Notes: generated by a model not told the origin, from the sequence alone. A stretch of DNA of 64,000 nt from Candidatus Scalindua sp. (GCA_018670825.1 JABHIW010000048.1:61448-125447); one strand, 5' to 3'; positions 19,823-28,327 are shown, numbered from the stretch's first letter. Program-made: numbers and translations.

Positions 19823-21325
19823 ATGCGCTGGCTAAACTGGATAAAAAATCATGTCTGGCACTGGTTAAAAAAGATAGCCAAATTTTTTAAGAGTATTATT
19901 ACCATACCTTTATCTCTATTCTCGAAACGTTCTTCCAGAGGATCAGATTTAGAAGACGATGATGACGAGTATGAAGATGAATATGAGGATGATGAGTACG
20001 AGGACAATGCTCAGATCGCTGATTCCACTGATGATCTCACTATAAACAACGAGCCTGGATCCACCCGCAAGCTTAGTTGGTATAAAAGAATACCCGTTAC
20101 TGTTAAAAATATTATTACTGCACCTTTATCATTATTCTCAAAACGTTCTTCCAAAGGACCAGGTGTAGAGGAGGACGATAATATTCGTGATTTTGGTGCT
20201 CCCGATATTACCCTGATAAACCTGGAAAAACTTGCGGCAGAGCTTGCCTGCCACCTTCCGGATCAACAATCATCTAAGGAAAAAGAGGCTGAAATTCAGG
20301 AGCTTAAGAACACCATTGGACGTTTACGGCAGGACACCGCTAATGAATCCAAAAAAGCGGCTTTACAGGAACTAAGCAAAAACGAGGTAACAAAGGCAAC
20401 AGATCTACTAAAAAAATCAGCTCAGAACCAAGCAAAACAATTAGAATATCCATCAACGGATGCTGCCCTTGACTGTATTGACATCGGTAACATCATTTTC
20501 TTACAAAGCCCACACAAAGCATTAGCCGCATTTAGAAAAGCGGTAAAACTGGATCCTCTCAATATTGACGCATGGCATAGATTAAGTCGTATTTCATATT
20601 GGTCAGGCAATTTAAATGAGTCCAGAAAAGCTTATGAAAAATTTCTTAAATTGGCTGGTGAAGACAAGTCCCTTCAGGCTATTGGTTACGGTAACCTTGG
20701 TACTATCTATAAAAACAGTGGACAATTGGATAAGGCCGAAGAGTCTTATTTAAAATCACTCGAAATTAATGAAACTCTCGATCGACAGGAAGATATGGCT
20801 TTCGCGAACGGCAATCTTGGTATCATCTATTACACACTTGGAGAGTACGACAAAGCAGAAGAATTTTATCTGAAATCACTTGAAATTAATGAATCACTCG
20901 ACCGGCAAGAAGGCATGGCGATGCAATACTGTAATCTCGGTATTCTTTATAAAAAACGCGGAGAGCTTGACAAGGCAGAAGAATCTCATCTGAAATCACT
21001 TAAAATTAATAAGTCTCTCGAACAAAAGAGAGGCATGGCTGCTGACTACGGCAATCTTGGCAACATCTACAAAATCCATGGAGAGCTTGACAAGGCAGAA
21101 GAATCTCATCTGAAATCACTTGAAATTAATAAATCCCTCGAACAAAAAAAAGGTATGGCTTCAGACTACGGCAACCTTGGCAACGTCTATAAACTTCATG
21201 GAGAACTGGACAAAGCCTGCGACTATTGGAAGAAAAGCCTGGAGTTGTTTTCCAGTATTAAAGCAAAAGAACAGATCAGTCAGACAAAAAAGTTAATTGC
21301 AGATAACGGTAAAACAGATAGTTAA
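19823..21325 (+). CDS. TPR repeat protein with acidic N-terminal region
   Basis: This 500-residue protein has no recognisable enzyme domain. Its N-terminal part holds two copies of a short basic-hydrophobic module (SIITIPLSLFSKRSSRGSDL at about residue 33, and NIITAPLSLFSKRSSKGPGV at about residue 96), each followed by a run of Asp and Glu. A charged coiled-coil-like stretch follows (about residues 150-200), then at least six TPR units to the C-terminus. The five most C-terminal TPRs are about 40 residues each (consensus GNLGxIYKxxGELDKAEExxLKSLEIN) and nearly identical at DNA level over 120-nt units, which shows recent tandem duplication. A scaffold role is inferred from the TPRs. The ATG follows CCGGAGAAACA. 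Confidence 0.85.
   Translation: MRWLNWIKNHVWHWLKKIAKFFKSIITIPLSLFSKRSSRGSDLEDDDDEYEDEYEDDEYEDNAQIADSTDDLTINNEPGSTRKLSWYKRIPVTVKNIITAPLSLFSKRSSKGPGVEEDDNIRDFGAPDITLINLEKLAAELACHLPDQQSSKEKEAEIQELKNTIGRLRQDTANESKKAALQELSKNEVTKATDLLKKSAQNQAKQLEYPSTDAALDCIDIGNIIFLQSPHKALAAFRKAVKLDPLNIDAWHRLSRISYWSGNLNESRKAYEKFLKLAGEDKSLQAIGYGNLGTIYKNSGQLDKAEESYLKSLEINETLDRQEDMAFANGNLGIIYYTLGEYDKAEEFYLKSLEINESLDRQEGMAMQYCNLGILYKKRGELDKAEESHLKSLKINKSLEQKRGMAADYGNLGNIYKIHGELDKAEESHLKSLEINKSLEQKKGMASDYGNLGNVYKLHGELDKACDYWKKSLELFSSIKAKEQISQTKKLIADNGKTDS
20680..21275 (+). repeat. Tandem 120-nt repeats encoding TPRs
   Basis: Five adjacent 120-nt units encode the TPRs. The units around 20940-21060 and 21060-21180 are almost identical: both contain GGAGAGCTTGACAAGGCAGA followed by AGAATCTCATCTGAAATCACTT. 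Copy number could vary between strains by slippage or unequal recombination. Confidence 0.75.
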
Positions 21326-21523
21326 AACAGGAAATACATTACACCAGTTTATTTCATTCACAAGTTGGAAGAAAGCCATTATAATCCTGTAGAAAAGGAT
21401 TGGCCCAACACCCCGGTATTATTCAAGGACAAGGCACTGTTCTCAATAAGAACGTGGTGGGTAGTATGGAGTGGTGATGCAAAACGTGAAAACAAGTTAA
21501 TGTGCAGGAAGGATAATTTATTC

Positions 21524-22360
21524 ATGGCAAAAATTGGAGTATTAAACAACTTAAGAGTGGTAAAAGAAGTTGATTTCGGAGTTTACCTTGACGGCGGAGA
21601 GCATGAAGAAATTCTGCTGCCGCGCAAGTATGTTCCTGAAAATTGTAAAGTTGATGATAACATCGAGGTTTTTATCTATCTCGATTCTGAAGACCGTTTT
21701 ATCGCCACTACCGAAAAGCCCTATGCAATGGTAGGAGACTTTGCCTCGCTGAAAGCCGTTTCAGTCGATTCTGTCGGAGTATTCCTCGACTGGGGATTAC
21801 TCAAAGATCTGATGGTACCATTCCGTGAACAATCCCCAAATATGGAACAAGGTAAATCGTATGTAGTCAGAGTTTATGTCGATAAGAAAAGTAACCGTAT
21901 TGCAGCAACCACAAGGCTGGATAGATACCTTGACAACGAGCCAGGCGATTTTTATGCAGGCCAGGAAGTAGAATTGCTGATATGCAATCAGACCGATATC
22001 GGTTATAAAGCAATCATAAATGGTACGCATTGGGGAGTGCTCTATTCTAATGAAGTGTTCCAGCCATTAAAAAGTGGGCAGAAAATAAAAGGATATATCA
22101 AAAAAGTAAGGGATGATACTAAAATAGATCTTAGTCTGCATAAAACCGGATATGAAAAGGTCGATGACATTACAGATACAATTCTTGCTGCCCTGAAAAC
22201 GAAAGGCGGTTTTTTACCGGTAACAGATAAAAGCTCCCCGGAAACTATCTATAAGCTGTTCGGCGTAAGTAAGAAGACGTATAAAAAAGCGATAGGTGCT
22301 ATTTATAAGAGAAAGCTTATTGCTATTGAGAATGATGGTATTAAGCTGATCAGTAAATGA
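21524..22360 (+). CDS. CvfB-like S1 RNA-binding protein
   Basis: CvfB/YitL proteins carry tandem S1 (OB-fold) domains and a C-terminal winged helix and bind RNA. From ATG 21524 the protein is 278 residues, the usual CvfB size, and begins AKIGVLNNLRVVKEVDFGVY. Repeated S1-like segments are GVYLDGGEHEEILLPRKYVP, GVFLDWGLLKDLMVPFREQ and the KGYIKKVRDDTKIDLSLHK core. The C-terminus (DKSSPETIYKLFGVSKKTYKKAIGAIYKRK) is the winged helix. The frame is open from 21365, but the first 53 codons have no family support, and AGGAAGGA (21506-21513) fits the 21524 start. A broken transposase gene begins 4 bases after its stop. Confidence 0.9.
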   Translation: MAKIGVLNNLRVVKEVDFGVYLDGGEHEEILLPRKYVPENCKVDDNIEVFIYLDSEDRFIATTEKPYAMVGDFASLKAVSVDSVGVFLDWGLLKDLMVPFREQSPNMEQGKSYVVRVYVDKKSNRIAATTRLDRYLDNEPGDFYAGQEVELLICNQTDIGYKAIINGTHWGVLYSNEVFQPLKSGQKIKGYIKKVRDDTKIDLSLHKTGYEKVDDITDTILAALKTKGGFLPVTDKSSPETIYKLFGVSKKTYKKAIGAIYKRKLIAIENDGIKLISK

Positions 22361-22363
22361 TAT

Positions 22364-22946
22364 ATGAAATACAACCCTGAGAGACATCATCACCGTTCAA
22401 TCAGATTGAAGGGATATGATTATTCACAGACAGGTTTATATTTCATCACCCTCTACACACAAAACAGTCTGCATCTGTTTGGCAAAATAACAAATGAAAA
22501 AAATGGATTTGAATGATCCAGGGATAATGATTCAAAAATGGTGAAATGAATTGAAAAACAGATTCCCAAATATTGAATTGGACGAATTCATTGTAATGCC
22601 AAACCATTTCCACGGAATAATACAAATCATCAATACAAACCCCATACCCGTAGGGGCAGACCTGCGTGTCTGCCCTGATAATGTGGGCGAACACACCGAT
22701 GACAAACACAAAAAGGGCGAACACACAGGTTCGCCCCTACACACAATGATACAATGGTTTAAAACGATGTCCACCAATGAATACATTCGTAACGTAAAAA
22801 ATAATCATTGGACACCGTTTAATAAAAAACTGTGGCAACGGAATTATTATGAACATATTATCCGTAATGAAAAATCCTATTTGCATATTTCAGAATATAT
22901 TAGAACAAATCCGTTTAAATGGCTGGATGATAAATATTATGGATAA
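22364..22946 (+). pseudogene. Degraded REP-associated (IS200-like, Y1) transposase
   Basis: The protein of this family is a HUH/Y1 single-strand transposase linked to REP palindromes. The first piece (from ATG 22364) reads KYNPERHHHRSIRLKGYDY, then SQTGLYFITLYTQNSLHLFG, and ends at TGA 22514. The rest continues in another frame: NDPGIMIQKW, TGA at 22542 where the family has Trp, then NELKNRFPNIELDEFIVMPN, HFHGIIQI (HxH metal motif) and NHWTPFNKKLWQRNYYEHII to the end. The frame change fits an extra A in the A7 run at 22497-22503. One frameshift plus one nonsense codon make the gene inactive. A palindromic insert (22651-22741) lies inside the coding sequence. Confidence 0.85.
22651..22741. repeat. 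REP-like palindromic insert inside the transposase gene
   Basis: GTAGGGGCAGACCTGCGTGT followed by CTGCCC at the left and GGGCGAACACACAGGTTCGC followed by CCCTAC at the right form opposing REP-like sequences, with ends GTAGGGGC/GCCCCTAC. They encode an in-frame low-complexity stretch (GADLRVCP ... GEHTGSPLHT). REP-type transposases act on such palindromes, so this may be target or cargo carried within the gene. Confidence 0.6.
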
Positions 22947-22984
22947 AGCCACAATAATGTAATATCTTAACTGAATAATTTTAT

Positions 22985-23164
22985 ATGAAAAAAATCATGG
23001 AATTAATAGACAAACCATCTGTAATAAAAGCATGCGGAAACAAACCTAAAATAATACAGGAATATATCGATATGGTAAACTCCGGTACATATGATGTCAA
23101 CATTGCAAAGATGGAAAGCCCCCAGGGCGGGGAGAAATTGGGATGTGTTCCTTATAACCAATGA
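22985..23164 (+). pseudogene. Truncated cupin-domain protein gene remnant
   Basis: This 59-codon frame reads MKKIMELIDKPSVIKACGNK, then PKIIQEYIDMVNSGTYDVNI, then AKMESPQGGEKLGCVPYNQ and a stop. The first 48 residues resemble the opening of small cupin-fold proteins with an ACGNKPKxIxEYIxxVNSGT pattern, in which the SPQGW segment normally leads into the beta-barrel. Here the reading changes after SPQGG and ends at once, so the barrel is missing. It lies between a dead transposase and an orphan nuclease-like gene, which fits deletion or replacement of the 3' part. The family call is from memory of the motif and is moderately sure. Confidence 0.55.
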
Positions 23165-23184
23165 ATAATTAGTCAGGAGTATAA

Positions 23185-24765
23185 ATGTTTAGCGATCAAT
23201 ATGAATTTCTTATAGAGGATTTTGAGAATAAACTTCACCTAATTTATCAAAATCAACAAAATGATTTCGATTTAATCGATGGCGATTTTAAAATATTTAT
23301 TCGCTCGCTGTTTGAAAACTTGGGAAATGGTATTAATTTTAGAGATATTGAAACTCGCCTAAAAGACCTTCAAAAGATAGACCTCGATGCAATTTATAAT
23401 GCTGCAAAATTATTTGATAAAGCAGAATTCTATAAGTGTAGCTACGTATTTAATAGTGGCAAAAAAATCTATTTAAAAGATGAACTTGATGATCTTCTTA
23501 AAGAACTTAAGAAGATGAAAAAAGATGCTGAAAAGCTAGGAAAAATAAATCTGCTTTTTCAACTTGAATTGTACACAAACAGTGATTTCGAACAAATGAT
23601 TTGTATTCTAGGAGATAAAGCTCCAACTATAAAGCTTCAAGCCATGATAGATGGAAAACTAAAAGGCTTATCAGATAACGATATAAAAATACTGTGGTCA
23701 TATATAAAGGAAGAATTCAGAAATAAAAGACATGGATTTACATTTGACACTAAAATATTGGGTACAGTTTTTTTTAAACCTTGTGGCATTGATAATCTAA
23801 GAAAAAGAATCACTCAATATCTTGTTCTTTTTCGACCTAAAATAATTGTTAAAAGACTTAAAGCTGGACAAACATCAACACCTATATTTTCTTTTGGGAT
23901 AGCTCGCATATTAGGTATCCATAAATCTTATGTCAAGGATCTAAATCTTAACGAGTTAATGATAATTAGAATAATAAATAGAGTAATAGATTTTTGGGAA
24001 AACATTCTTAATTGCAAAAAGGACGAGCTTTGCAAACCATTAGGGCTTTCTCCTGAAGGATGTATAGTATCTTACGAAACGATGGAAGATAAAACAAATA
24101 AGAATACCTGGTTTGAGAGCAATACTACCAATCGTAATACAAGTTATAAATTAGTCTTATATGAATTACGAAGGCTCTTAAAAATTACCGATTACTATAT
24201 CACCAGGCAAACAGATATTGAGAAAGCCCTGTTTCAATATAAATTGAAATACGAAATTTTTGCTAAAGAGAAAGCTTCGATATTCCAGAAAAAAAATACC
24301 CCGAATGAGTTGTACTTGCAAAAAGAATTGTGTTCATATTTACTAGAAAGAGACATTTATTCTTACGGTAAGCTGTTTGGTACTTCTGAGATTGACCTAA
24401 TGGTAGATCAGCCAGGAGAAACATACGTTATAGAAACTAAAATATTTAAAAACATTGCAAGGCTTGATACTATCGAACGACACATTACAAGCAATATTAT
24501 TCAATTAAGTGAATATTTGGACAAAGAGACAAGTGCTGCTCACGGAATTCTTGTTATATACAATACTACGGATGTTTTAATTCAATCGCCTAACACATGG
24601 CTACAGAAAAGATTCTGGATTTTACCTATAAATATCTCAGGAATAACTGCATGCCAAAGGAAAAAAAGTATAAGGATAGAAGAATCGGATATAAAAAAAA
24701 TAATAACATGTATTCCGATTAACGCTGAACCCAGCAGAAGAAATAGAAAGTTGAAAGATAAATAG
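23185..24765 (+). CDS. Hypothetical protein with C-terminal PD-(D/E)XK nuclease-like domain
   Basis: I do not recognise a named family for this 526-residue protein. The N-terminal 370 residues are Lys-, Ile- and Asn-rich and mostly helical in character (LKDELDDLLKELKKMKKDAE around residue 100). The C-terminal part fits a PD-(D/E)XK nuclease fold: a helix with Glu381 (YLQKELCSYLLERD), then GTSEIDLMV with Asp404 and YVIETKIF with Glu417 and Lys419, the D-(x)n-ExK catalytic pattern. Such folds occur in restriction enzymes, DNA repair and mobile-element proteins. It lies next to a dead transposase, a truncated gene, a methyltransferase and a toxin-antitoxin pair. The ATG follows GTCAGGAGTATAA, a good ribosome binding site. 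Nuclease activity is inferred. Confidence 0.65.
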   Translation: MFSDQYEFLIEDFENKLHLIYQNQQNDFDLIDGDFKIFIRSLFENLGNGINFRDIETRLKDLQKIDLDAIYNAAKLFDKAEFYKCSYVFNSGKKIYLKDELDDLLKELKKMKKDAEKLGKINLLFQLELYTNSDFEQMICILGDKAPTIKLQAMIDGKLKGLSDNDIKILWSYIKEEFRNKRHGFTFDTKILGTVFFKPCGIDNLRKRITQYLVLFRPKIIVKRLKAGQTSTPIFSFGIARILGIHKSYVKDLNLNELMIIRIINRVIDFWENILNCKKDELCKPLGLSPEGCIVSYETMEDKTNKNTWFESNTTNRNTSYKLVLYELRRLLKITDYYITRQTDIEKALFQYKLKYEIFAKEKASIFQKKNTPNELYLQKELCSYLLERDIYSYGKLFGTSEIDLMVDQPGETYVIETKIFKNIARLDTIERHITSNIIQLSEYLDKETSAAHGILVIYNTTDVLIQSPNTWLQKRFWILPINISGITACQRKKSIRIEESDIKKIITCIPINAEPSRRNRKLKDK

Positions 24766-24882
24766 AAATTAAGAGAGCCAGGACTGCCCGATTGACAAAT
24801 AGTCAGGATGCTGAAAGCGAGAAGACTGAACTCAGTTGACAATAGATAATTGGCAGTAGGTAAAGAAAACAAAAAGTAATAA

Positions 24883-25722
24883 ATGTTCAAACAATTAGAG
24901 AAAATAAATTTACGTCCTGCACCTTTTCAATTTAATACGGCAGACGTATTATGGACTGATAATCACACTTCAAAGAAAATGCTTGAGTCTCACCTGAACG
25001 AAGATTTTGAAGTTTCGATTCAAAATGAAGAGTTCGTTAATCACTCTGTAGATTGGATAGTCAATCATTTCGGATTAAATCAAAACAGACGGGTTGCGGA
25101 TTTTGGCTGTGGTATGGGAACGTATGCTACCCGGCTTGCAGAAAAAGGAGCCGATGTTACCGGAATTGATTTTTCCGAGAGGTTTATCCGATATGCTAAG
25201 GAAGTGGCGAAACAGAAAGGGTTAGCTATTAACTATGTCCAGCAAAACTATCTTGAGTTTGAGACAGAGGAATGGTTCGACCTGATAACACTGCTATTGT
25301 GTGATTTTTGTGCATTGAGCCCGTCGCAGAGGAAGACAATGCTAGAAAAGTTTTATAAATTTCTGAAACCCGGTGGTTCTCTTCTGATTGATGTATATTC
25401 ACTGAATGCTTTTGATCAGAGAGAGGAGACAGAAACATACGAACACAGCCGTCTCGATGGTTTCTGGTCACCTGAAAATTATTACTGTTTTCAAAATATC
25501 TTCAAATATGATGAGGAAAAAGTGATACTGGACAAATACACGATAATCGAAGAGAAACGAACACGTGTCGTATACAACTGGTTACAATATTATAGCGAGG
25601 ACTCTCTCAGGAATGAATTTGAAGAGAATGGTTTTAAAGTTGAAGAATTCTTTTCCGATGTTACCGGCACAGCCATCAGCCCGGAATCTCTGGAAATTGT
25701 CATTGTCGCAAAAAAAGCTTGA
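24883..25722 (+). CDS. Class I SAM-dependent methyltransferase
   Basis: This 279-residue protein has a Rossmann-fold methyltransferase core. Motif I, which binds S-adenosylmethionine, is VADFGCGMGTYATRLAEKG (about residue 69), followed by acidic motif II DVTGIDFSERFIRYAKE, YLEFETEEWFDLITLLLCDF and FLKPGGSLLIDVYSL. There is no DNA-methyltransferase catalytic motif such as (D/N)PPY, so it is unlikely to be a restriction partner of the neighbouring nuclease-like protein. The substrate, probably a small molecule, is unknown. It is separated from the previous gene by 117 bp. Confidence 0.88.
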   Translation: MFKQLEKINLRPAPFQFNTADVLWTDNHTSKKMLESHLNEDFEVSIQNEEFVNHSVDWIVNHFGLNQNRRVADFGCGMGTYATRLAEKGADVTGIDFSERFIRYAKEVAKQKGLAINYVQQNYLEFETEEWFDLITLLLCDFCALSPSQRKTMLEKFYKFLKPGGSLLIDVYSLNAFDQREETETYEHSRLDGFWSPENYYCFQNIFKYDEEKVILDKYTIIEEKRTRVVYNWLQYYSEDSLRNEFEENGFKVEEFFSDVTGTAISPESLEIVIVAKKA

Positions 25723-25734
25723 TTAAAACGTAAA

Positions 25735-25790
25735 AACATAGGACACGGATTTACACAGATAAAAGCAGATCAAGGGCGAAAAAGAACAAT
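25735..25790. repeat. Fragment of a dispersed ACACGGATTTACACAG repeat
   Basis: Shortly after the methyltransferase stop, AGGACACGGATTTACACAGA is followed by TAAAAGCAGATCAAGGGCGA. This is a decayed form of a direct-repeat-like sequence (ACACGGAT / ACACAGAT) often found between bacterial genes. It has no coding potential. Confidence 0.35.
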
Positions 25791-25966
25791 AATTAAAAAA
25801 GAGTATTAACCAAACCTTTTAGAGCGTGGTCAAAACGTTAAGTTTAATTTATACGAATGCAATTATTGTCCTATTAACTGAATTACGAGACTTGACTTGT
25901 GGACATAATTTGGTACCATAAAAAGACTGACTTAATTTGAAAAATCCATAATAAAAGGTAAAATTT

Positions 25967-26248
25967 ATGAACATTGCAACAGACATAAAACCTGTAAGTT
26001 ATCTTAAATCAAAATCAGCAGATTTACTGAAACAAATTAATGAAACTCACCGTCCGGTTATTATTACTCAGAACGGTGAACCTAAAGCAGTAATACAGGA
26101 CCCAAAAAGCTATGAAAACATGCGCAATGCTATTGGAATGTTAAAACTGATTTCTCAAGGCGAAGAAACCATAAAAAAAGGAAAAACCAAGACACAAGAA
26201 AAAGTATTTGAGAAATTAGAAATGCTACTGAAGAAAAGAGAGAAATGA
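25967..26248 (+). CDS. Antitoxin, Phd/YefM family
   Basis: This 93-residue protein is the antitoxin of a type II toxin-antitoxin pair. The N-terminal part has the Phd/YefM DNA-binding fold (VSYLKSKSADLLKQINETHR, then PVIITQNGEPKAVIQDPKSY, about residues 10-48). The Lys-rich C-terminal tail would wrap the toxin. Its stop overlaps the ATG of the toxin (ATGA at 26245-26248), the usual coupling that keeps antitoxin in excess. The ribosome binding site AAAGGTAAAATTT precedes the ATG. Phd-type antitoxins repress their own promoter; no clear operator was picked out in the upstream AT-rich 240 bp. Confidence 0.9.
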   Translation: MNIATDIKPVSYLKSKSADLLKQINETHRPVIITQNGEPKAVIQDPKSYENMRNAIGMLKLISQGEETIKKGKTKTQEKVFEKLEMLLKKREK

Positions 26249-26580
26249 AGAGTAGATATAAAGTAATTTGGTCGAATACTGCTGAACTAGACCTTGAACT
26301 CATAATTGAATATATAGCAATAGATAGTCTGTCAAATGCCCTAAAAGTATTAACTAAGATTAAAAAAAAATCAGCAGCTTTATATAGTTTTCCTGAACGG
26401 GGGCGTATTGTTCCGGAATTACGGGAATTCAATATTTTACAGTACCGCGAGATTATAATTGATCCATGGAGGGTGGTATACAAAGTAATAGAAAAGAATG
26501 TATTTGTGATGTCTGTTCTTGATTCAAGGCGTAATATTGAAGATATCCTGTTAGATAGACTGGTAAATCATAAAAGTTAG
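26245..26580 (+). CDS. Toxin, ParE/RelE superfamily
   Basis: This 111-residue protein is the toxin of the pair. It shows the ParE/RelE fold pattern: YKVIWSNTAELDLELIIEYI at the start, then LYSFPERGRIVPELREF and YREIIIDPWRVVYKVIEKNVFVMSVLDSRR. The RIVPEL and YREI segments match ParE-like members, which poison DNA gyrase, better than RelE mRNA nucleases, but this is not decisive. It overlaps the antitoxin by 4 bases and lies in the accessory patch after the methyltransferase gene. Confidence 0.88.
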   Translation: MKSRYKVIWSNTAELDLELIIEYIAIDSLSNALKVLTKIKKKSAALYSFPERGRIVPELREFNILQYREIIIDPWRVVYKVIEKNVFVMSVLDSRRNIEDILLDRLVNHKS

Positions 26581-26930
26581 ATTTGCCTTTCTCTGTCATT
26601 CTCGCTGAGTTTAGCTATGCGAAAGCAGAAATCTAGAAGCATCATAATAAAGTTAATTGGGCCTCTCTCTCACATCTCAATACCTGCTTGGAATCTGTCG
26701 GACAGGAACTTATCTTTTGTCTCTTCTAAACATTAAAATCAACGTTGACAACATTTCGTTAAAGAATTAGTATTGGTACGAGTGCATTTCTTTAGAGAAA
26801 AACTCCCGGTACTTCATTAAAAAGCTGAAATTACATGAAAGCTGATAATTATAGAAACAGTATACAACAAAACCCGTAAGGACAATTCGTGAATTGCTTC
26901 TACGGAACCATAAAATAAAAAGGAGAGATT
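26581..26930. other. Intergenic region with decayed repeat sequence
   Basis: No gene is seen. Near 26595-26640 there is TGTCATTCTCGCTGAG followed by ATGCGAAAGCAGAAATCTAG, a degraded version of a common dispersed element (CATTC ... GAATCTAG). The element at 62756-62867 shares its CATTCT and AGAATCTC ends. Just before moeA, AAAAAGGAGAG gives a good ribosome binding site. Confidence 0.4.
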
Positions 26931-28136
26931 ATGATAAGTGTTGATGAAGCGTTAAAGATCGTTCTAAGAAAGGGAAAGAAACTACCACCGGAAAAAGTGA
27001 AACTGGAAGATGCAGCCGGGCTCTGCCTGGCTGAGGGCGTAAAGTCAGATTTAAATATGCCGCCGTTTAACCGGTCTGCAATGGATGGATACGCGGTAAT
27101 CGCGAAAGATATAAAACCACCGACAGATCTTGACGTTATAGAAAGCATACGTGCCGGATATAACCCGAAGAAAAGGGTCGGCAGAGGACAAGCCTCGAAG
27201 ATCATGACAGGTGCACCAGTGCCTGCCGGAGCGGATGCTGTTATAAAAGTGGAAGAGACAAAGGCTCTAGATAACGACAAGAAGGTGCGTATCCTTAAGA
27301 AAATAGGAAAAGGGGCAAATATTGCCAGGAAGGCAGAGGACGTTCGAGTCGGCAAAACTGTCCTTTCAAAAGGAACAAGAATAAGGGCTCAGGAGACCGG
27401 TATCCTTGCGGCAGTTGGTAAAAACAACGTTCAGGTGCATGCAACACCGAGTGTGGGCATTATCTCAACAGGAGATGAATTGGTAGATATTAATAGGAAA
27501 CCAAAACCCTGGCAGATACGTAATAGTAATAGCTACTCACTGGCTGCCCAGGCCAGACAGATTGTCACTGACGTTGAGATACTGGGAAGAGTTAATGATA
27601 ACAGAGGTGATATAAAGAAATTGATCCAGAAGGGTCTAAAGAAAGATATATTGATACTGTCCGGTGGAGTATCAATGGGTGAGTATGACCTTGTCGGAGA
27701 GGTATTACTGGATCTTGGTGTTAAAATATTCTTTGAAAAAGTGGCCCTCAGGCCGGGTAAACCTACAGTCTTTGGCATGAAAGGTGACAAATTAATTTTC
27801 GCGCTTCCGGGAAATCCTGTGTCAACTTTTGTTACTTTTGAATTGTTTGTAAAGCCATGCATTAAAAAAATGATGGGCTATACGTCTTATGAACATCCGA
27901 TAATCCATGCTGTGTTGGAAAAAGAGATTAAAATTAAGAAAATGCGTCGCGAATACCGACCGGCATTATTAAAACAAGAGGGGCCAGGCTGGAAAGTTTC
28001 TCTCATAGACTGGCATGGTTCCGGAGATCTGTTCTCAATAACCAAGGCCAATGGCTTGTTGATTATCAGAGAGTCAGTCGAGAAACTGAAAGCAGGTGAT
28101 ATGGTAGAAGTGATGTTGACAGACGGTTTACTTTAA
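26931..28136 (+). CDS. moeA: Molybdopterin molybdenumtransferase MoeA
   Basis: MoeA inserts molybdate (or tungstate) into adenylated molybdopterin to make the molybdenum cofactor needed by enzymes such as nitrite:nitrate oxidoreductase or formate dehydrogenase. The 401-residue length is standard. Motifs are PPFNRSAMDGYAV (about residue 44), IMTGAPVPAGADAVIKVEE (about residue 89), VGIISTGDELV (about residue 176), ILSGGVSMGEYDLVGEVL (about residue 243, MPT-binding) and FALPGNPVSTFVTFELFV (about residue 290). The C-terminal domain IV ends the protein. AAAAGGAGAG lies just before the ATG. No other moa/mob genes are near. Confidence 0.95.
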   Translation: MISVDEALKIVLRKGKKLPPEKVKLEDAAGLCLAEGVKSDLNMPPFNRSAMDGYAVIAKDIKPPTDLDVIESIRAGYNPKKRVGRGQASKIMTGAPVPAGADAVIKVEETKALDNDKKVRILKKIGKGANIARKAEDVRVGKTVLSKGTRIRAQETGILAAVGKNNVQVHATPSVGIISTGDELVDINRKPKPWQIRNSNSYSLAAQARQIVTDVEILGRVNDNRGDIKKLIQKGLKKDILILSGGVSMGEYDLVGEVLLDLGVKIFFEKVALRPGKPTVFGMKGDKLIFALPGNPVSTFVTFELFVKPCIKKMMGYTSYEHPIIHAVLEKEIKIKKMRREYRPALLKQEGPGWKVSLIDWHGSGDLFSITKANGLLIIRESVEKLKAGDMVEVMLTDGLL

Positions 28137-28192
28137 GTAGGCCAGTTTTTTCTTAATTGTATAAAGGGAGTGCGAATCTGGATTCCCCGCGA

Positions 28193-28220
28193 AAAGTCCT
28201 CGGCGCTTTACGTCCGGGGA
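28193..28220 (+). repeat. 28-nt hairpin element, copy 2
   Basis: Same outer sequence as the copy at 18138-18165: AAAGTCCTCGGC, loop GCTTTAC, GTCCGGGGA. Here it sits within a larger hairpin, CCCCGC (28185-28190) pairing with GCGGGG (28222-28227). A second palindrome with GCCCGA / TCGGGC arms follows at about 28240-28260. Confidence 0.6.
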
Positions 28221-28327
28221 AGCGGGGTTATACCTCCCCGCCCGAACGACGTAGTCGGGCAGGCCTTTCGGGAGGATTCCAGATATTTAACTGCACAAGC
28301 TAAGGGCAATTTACCGGGAATAAAATA

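Noticed and set aside
24883..25722. Methyltransferase as a restriction-modification partner of the nuclease-like protein
   Set aside because: It has only small-molecule-type methyltransferase motifs and lacks a (D/N)PPY or Cys DNA-methyltransferase motif.
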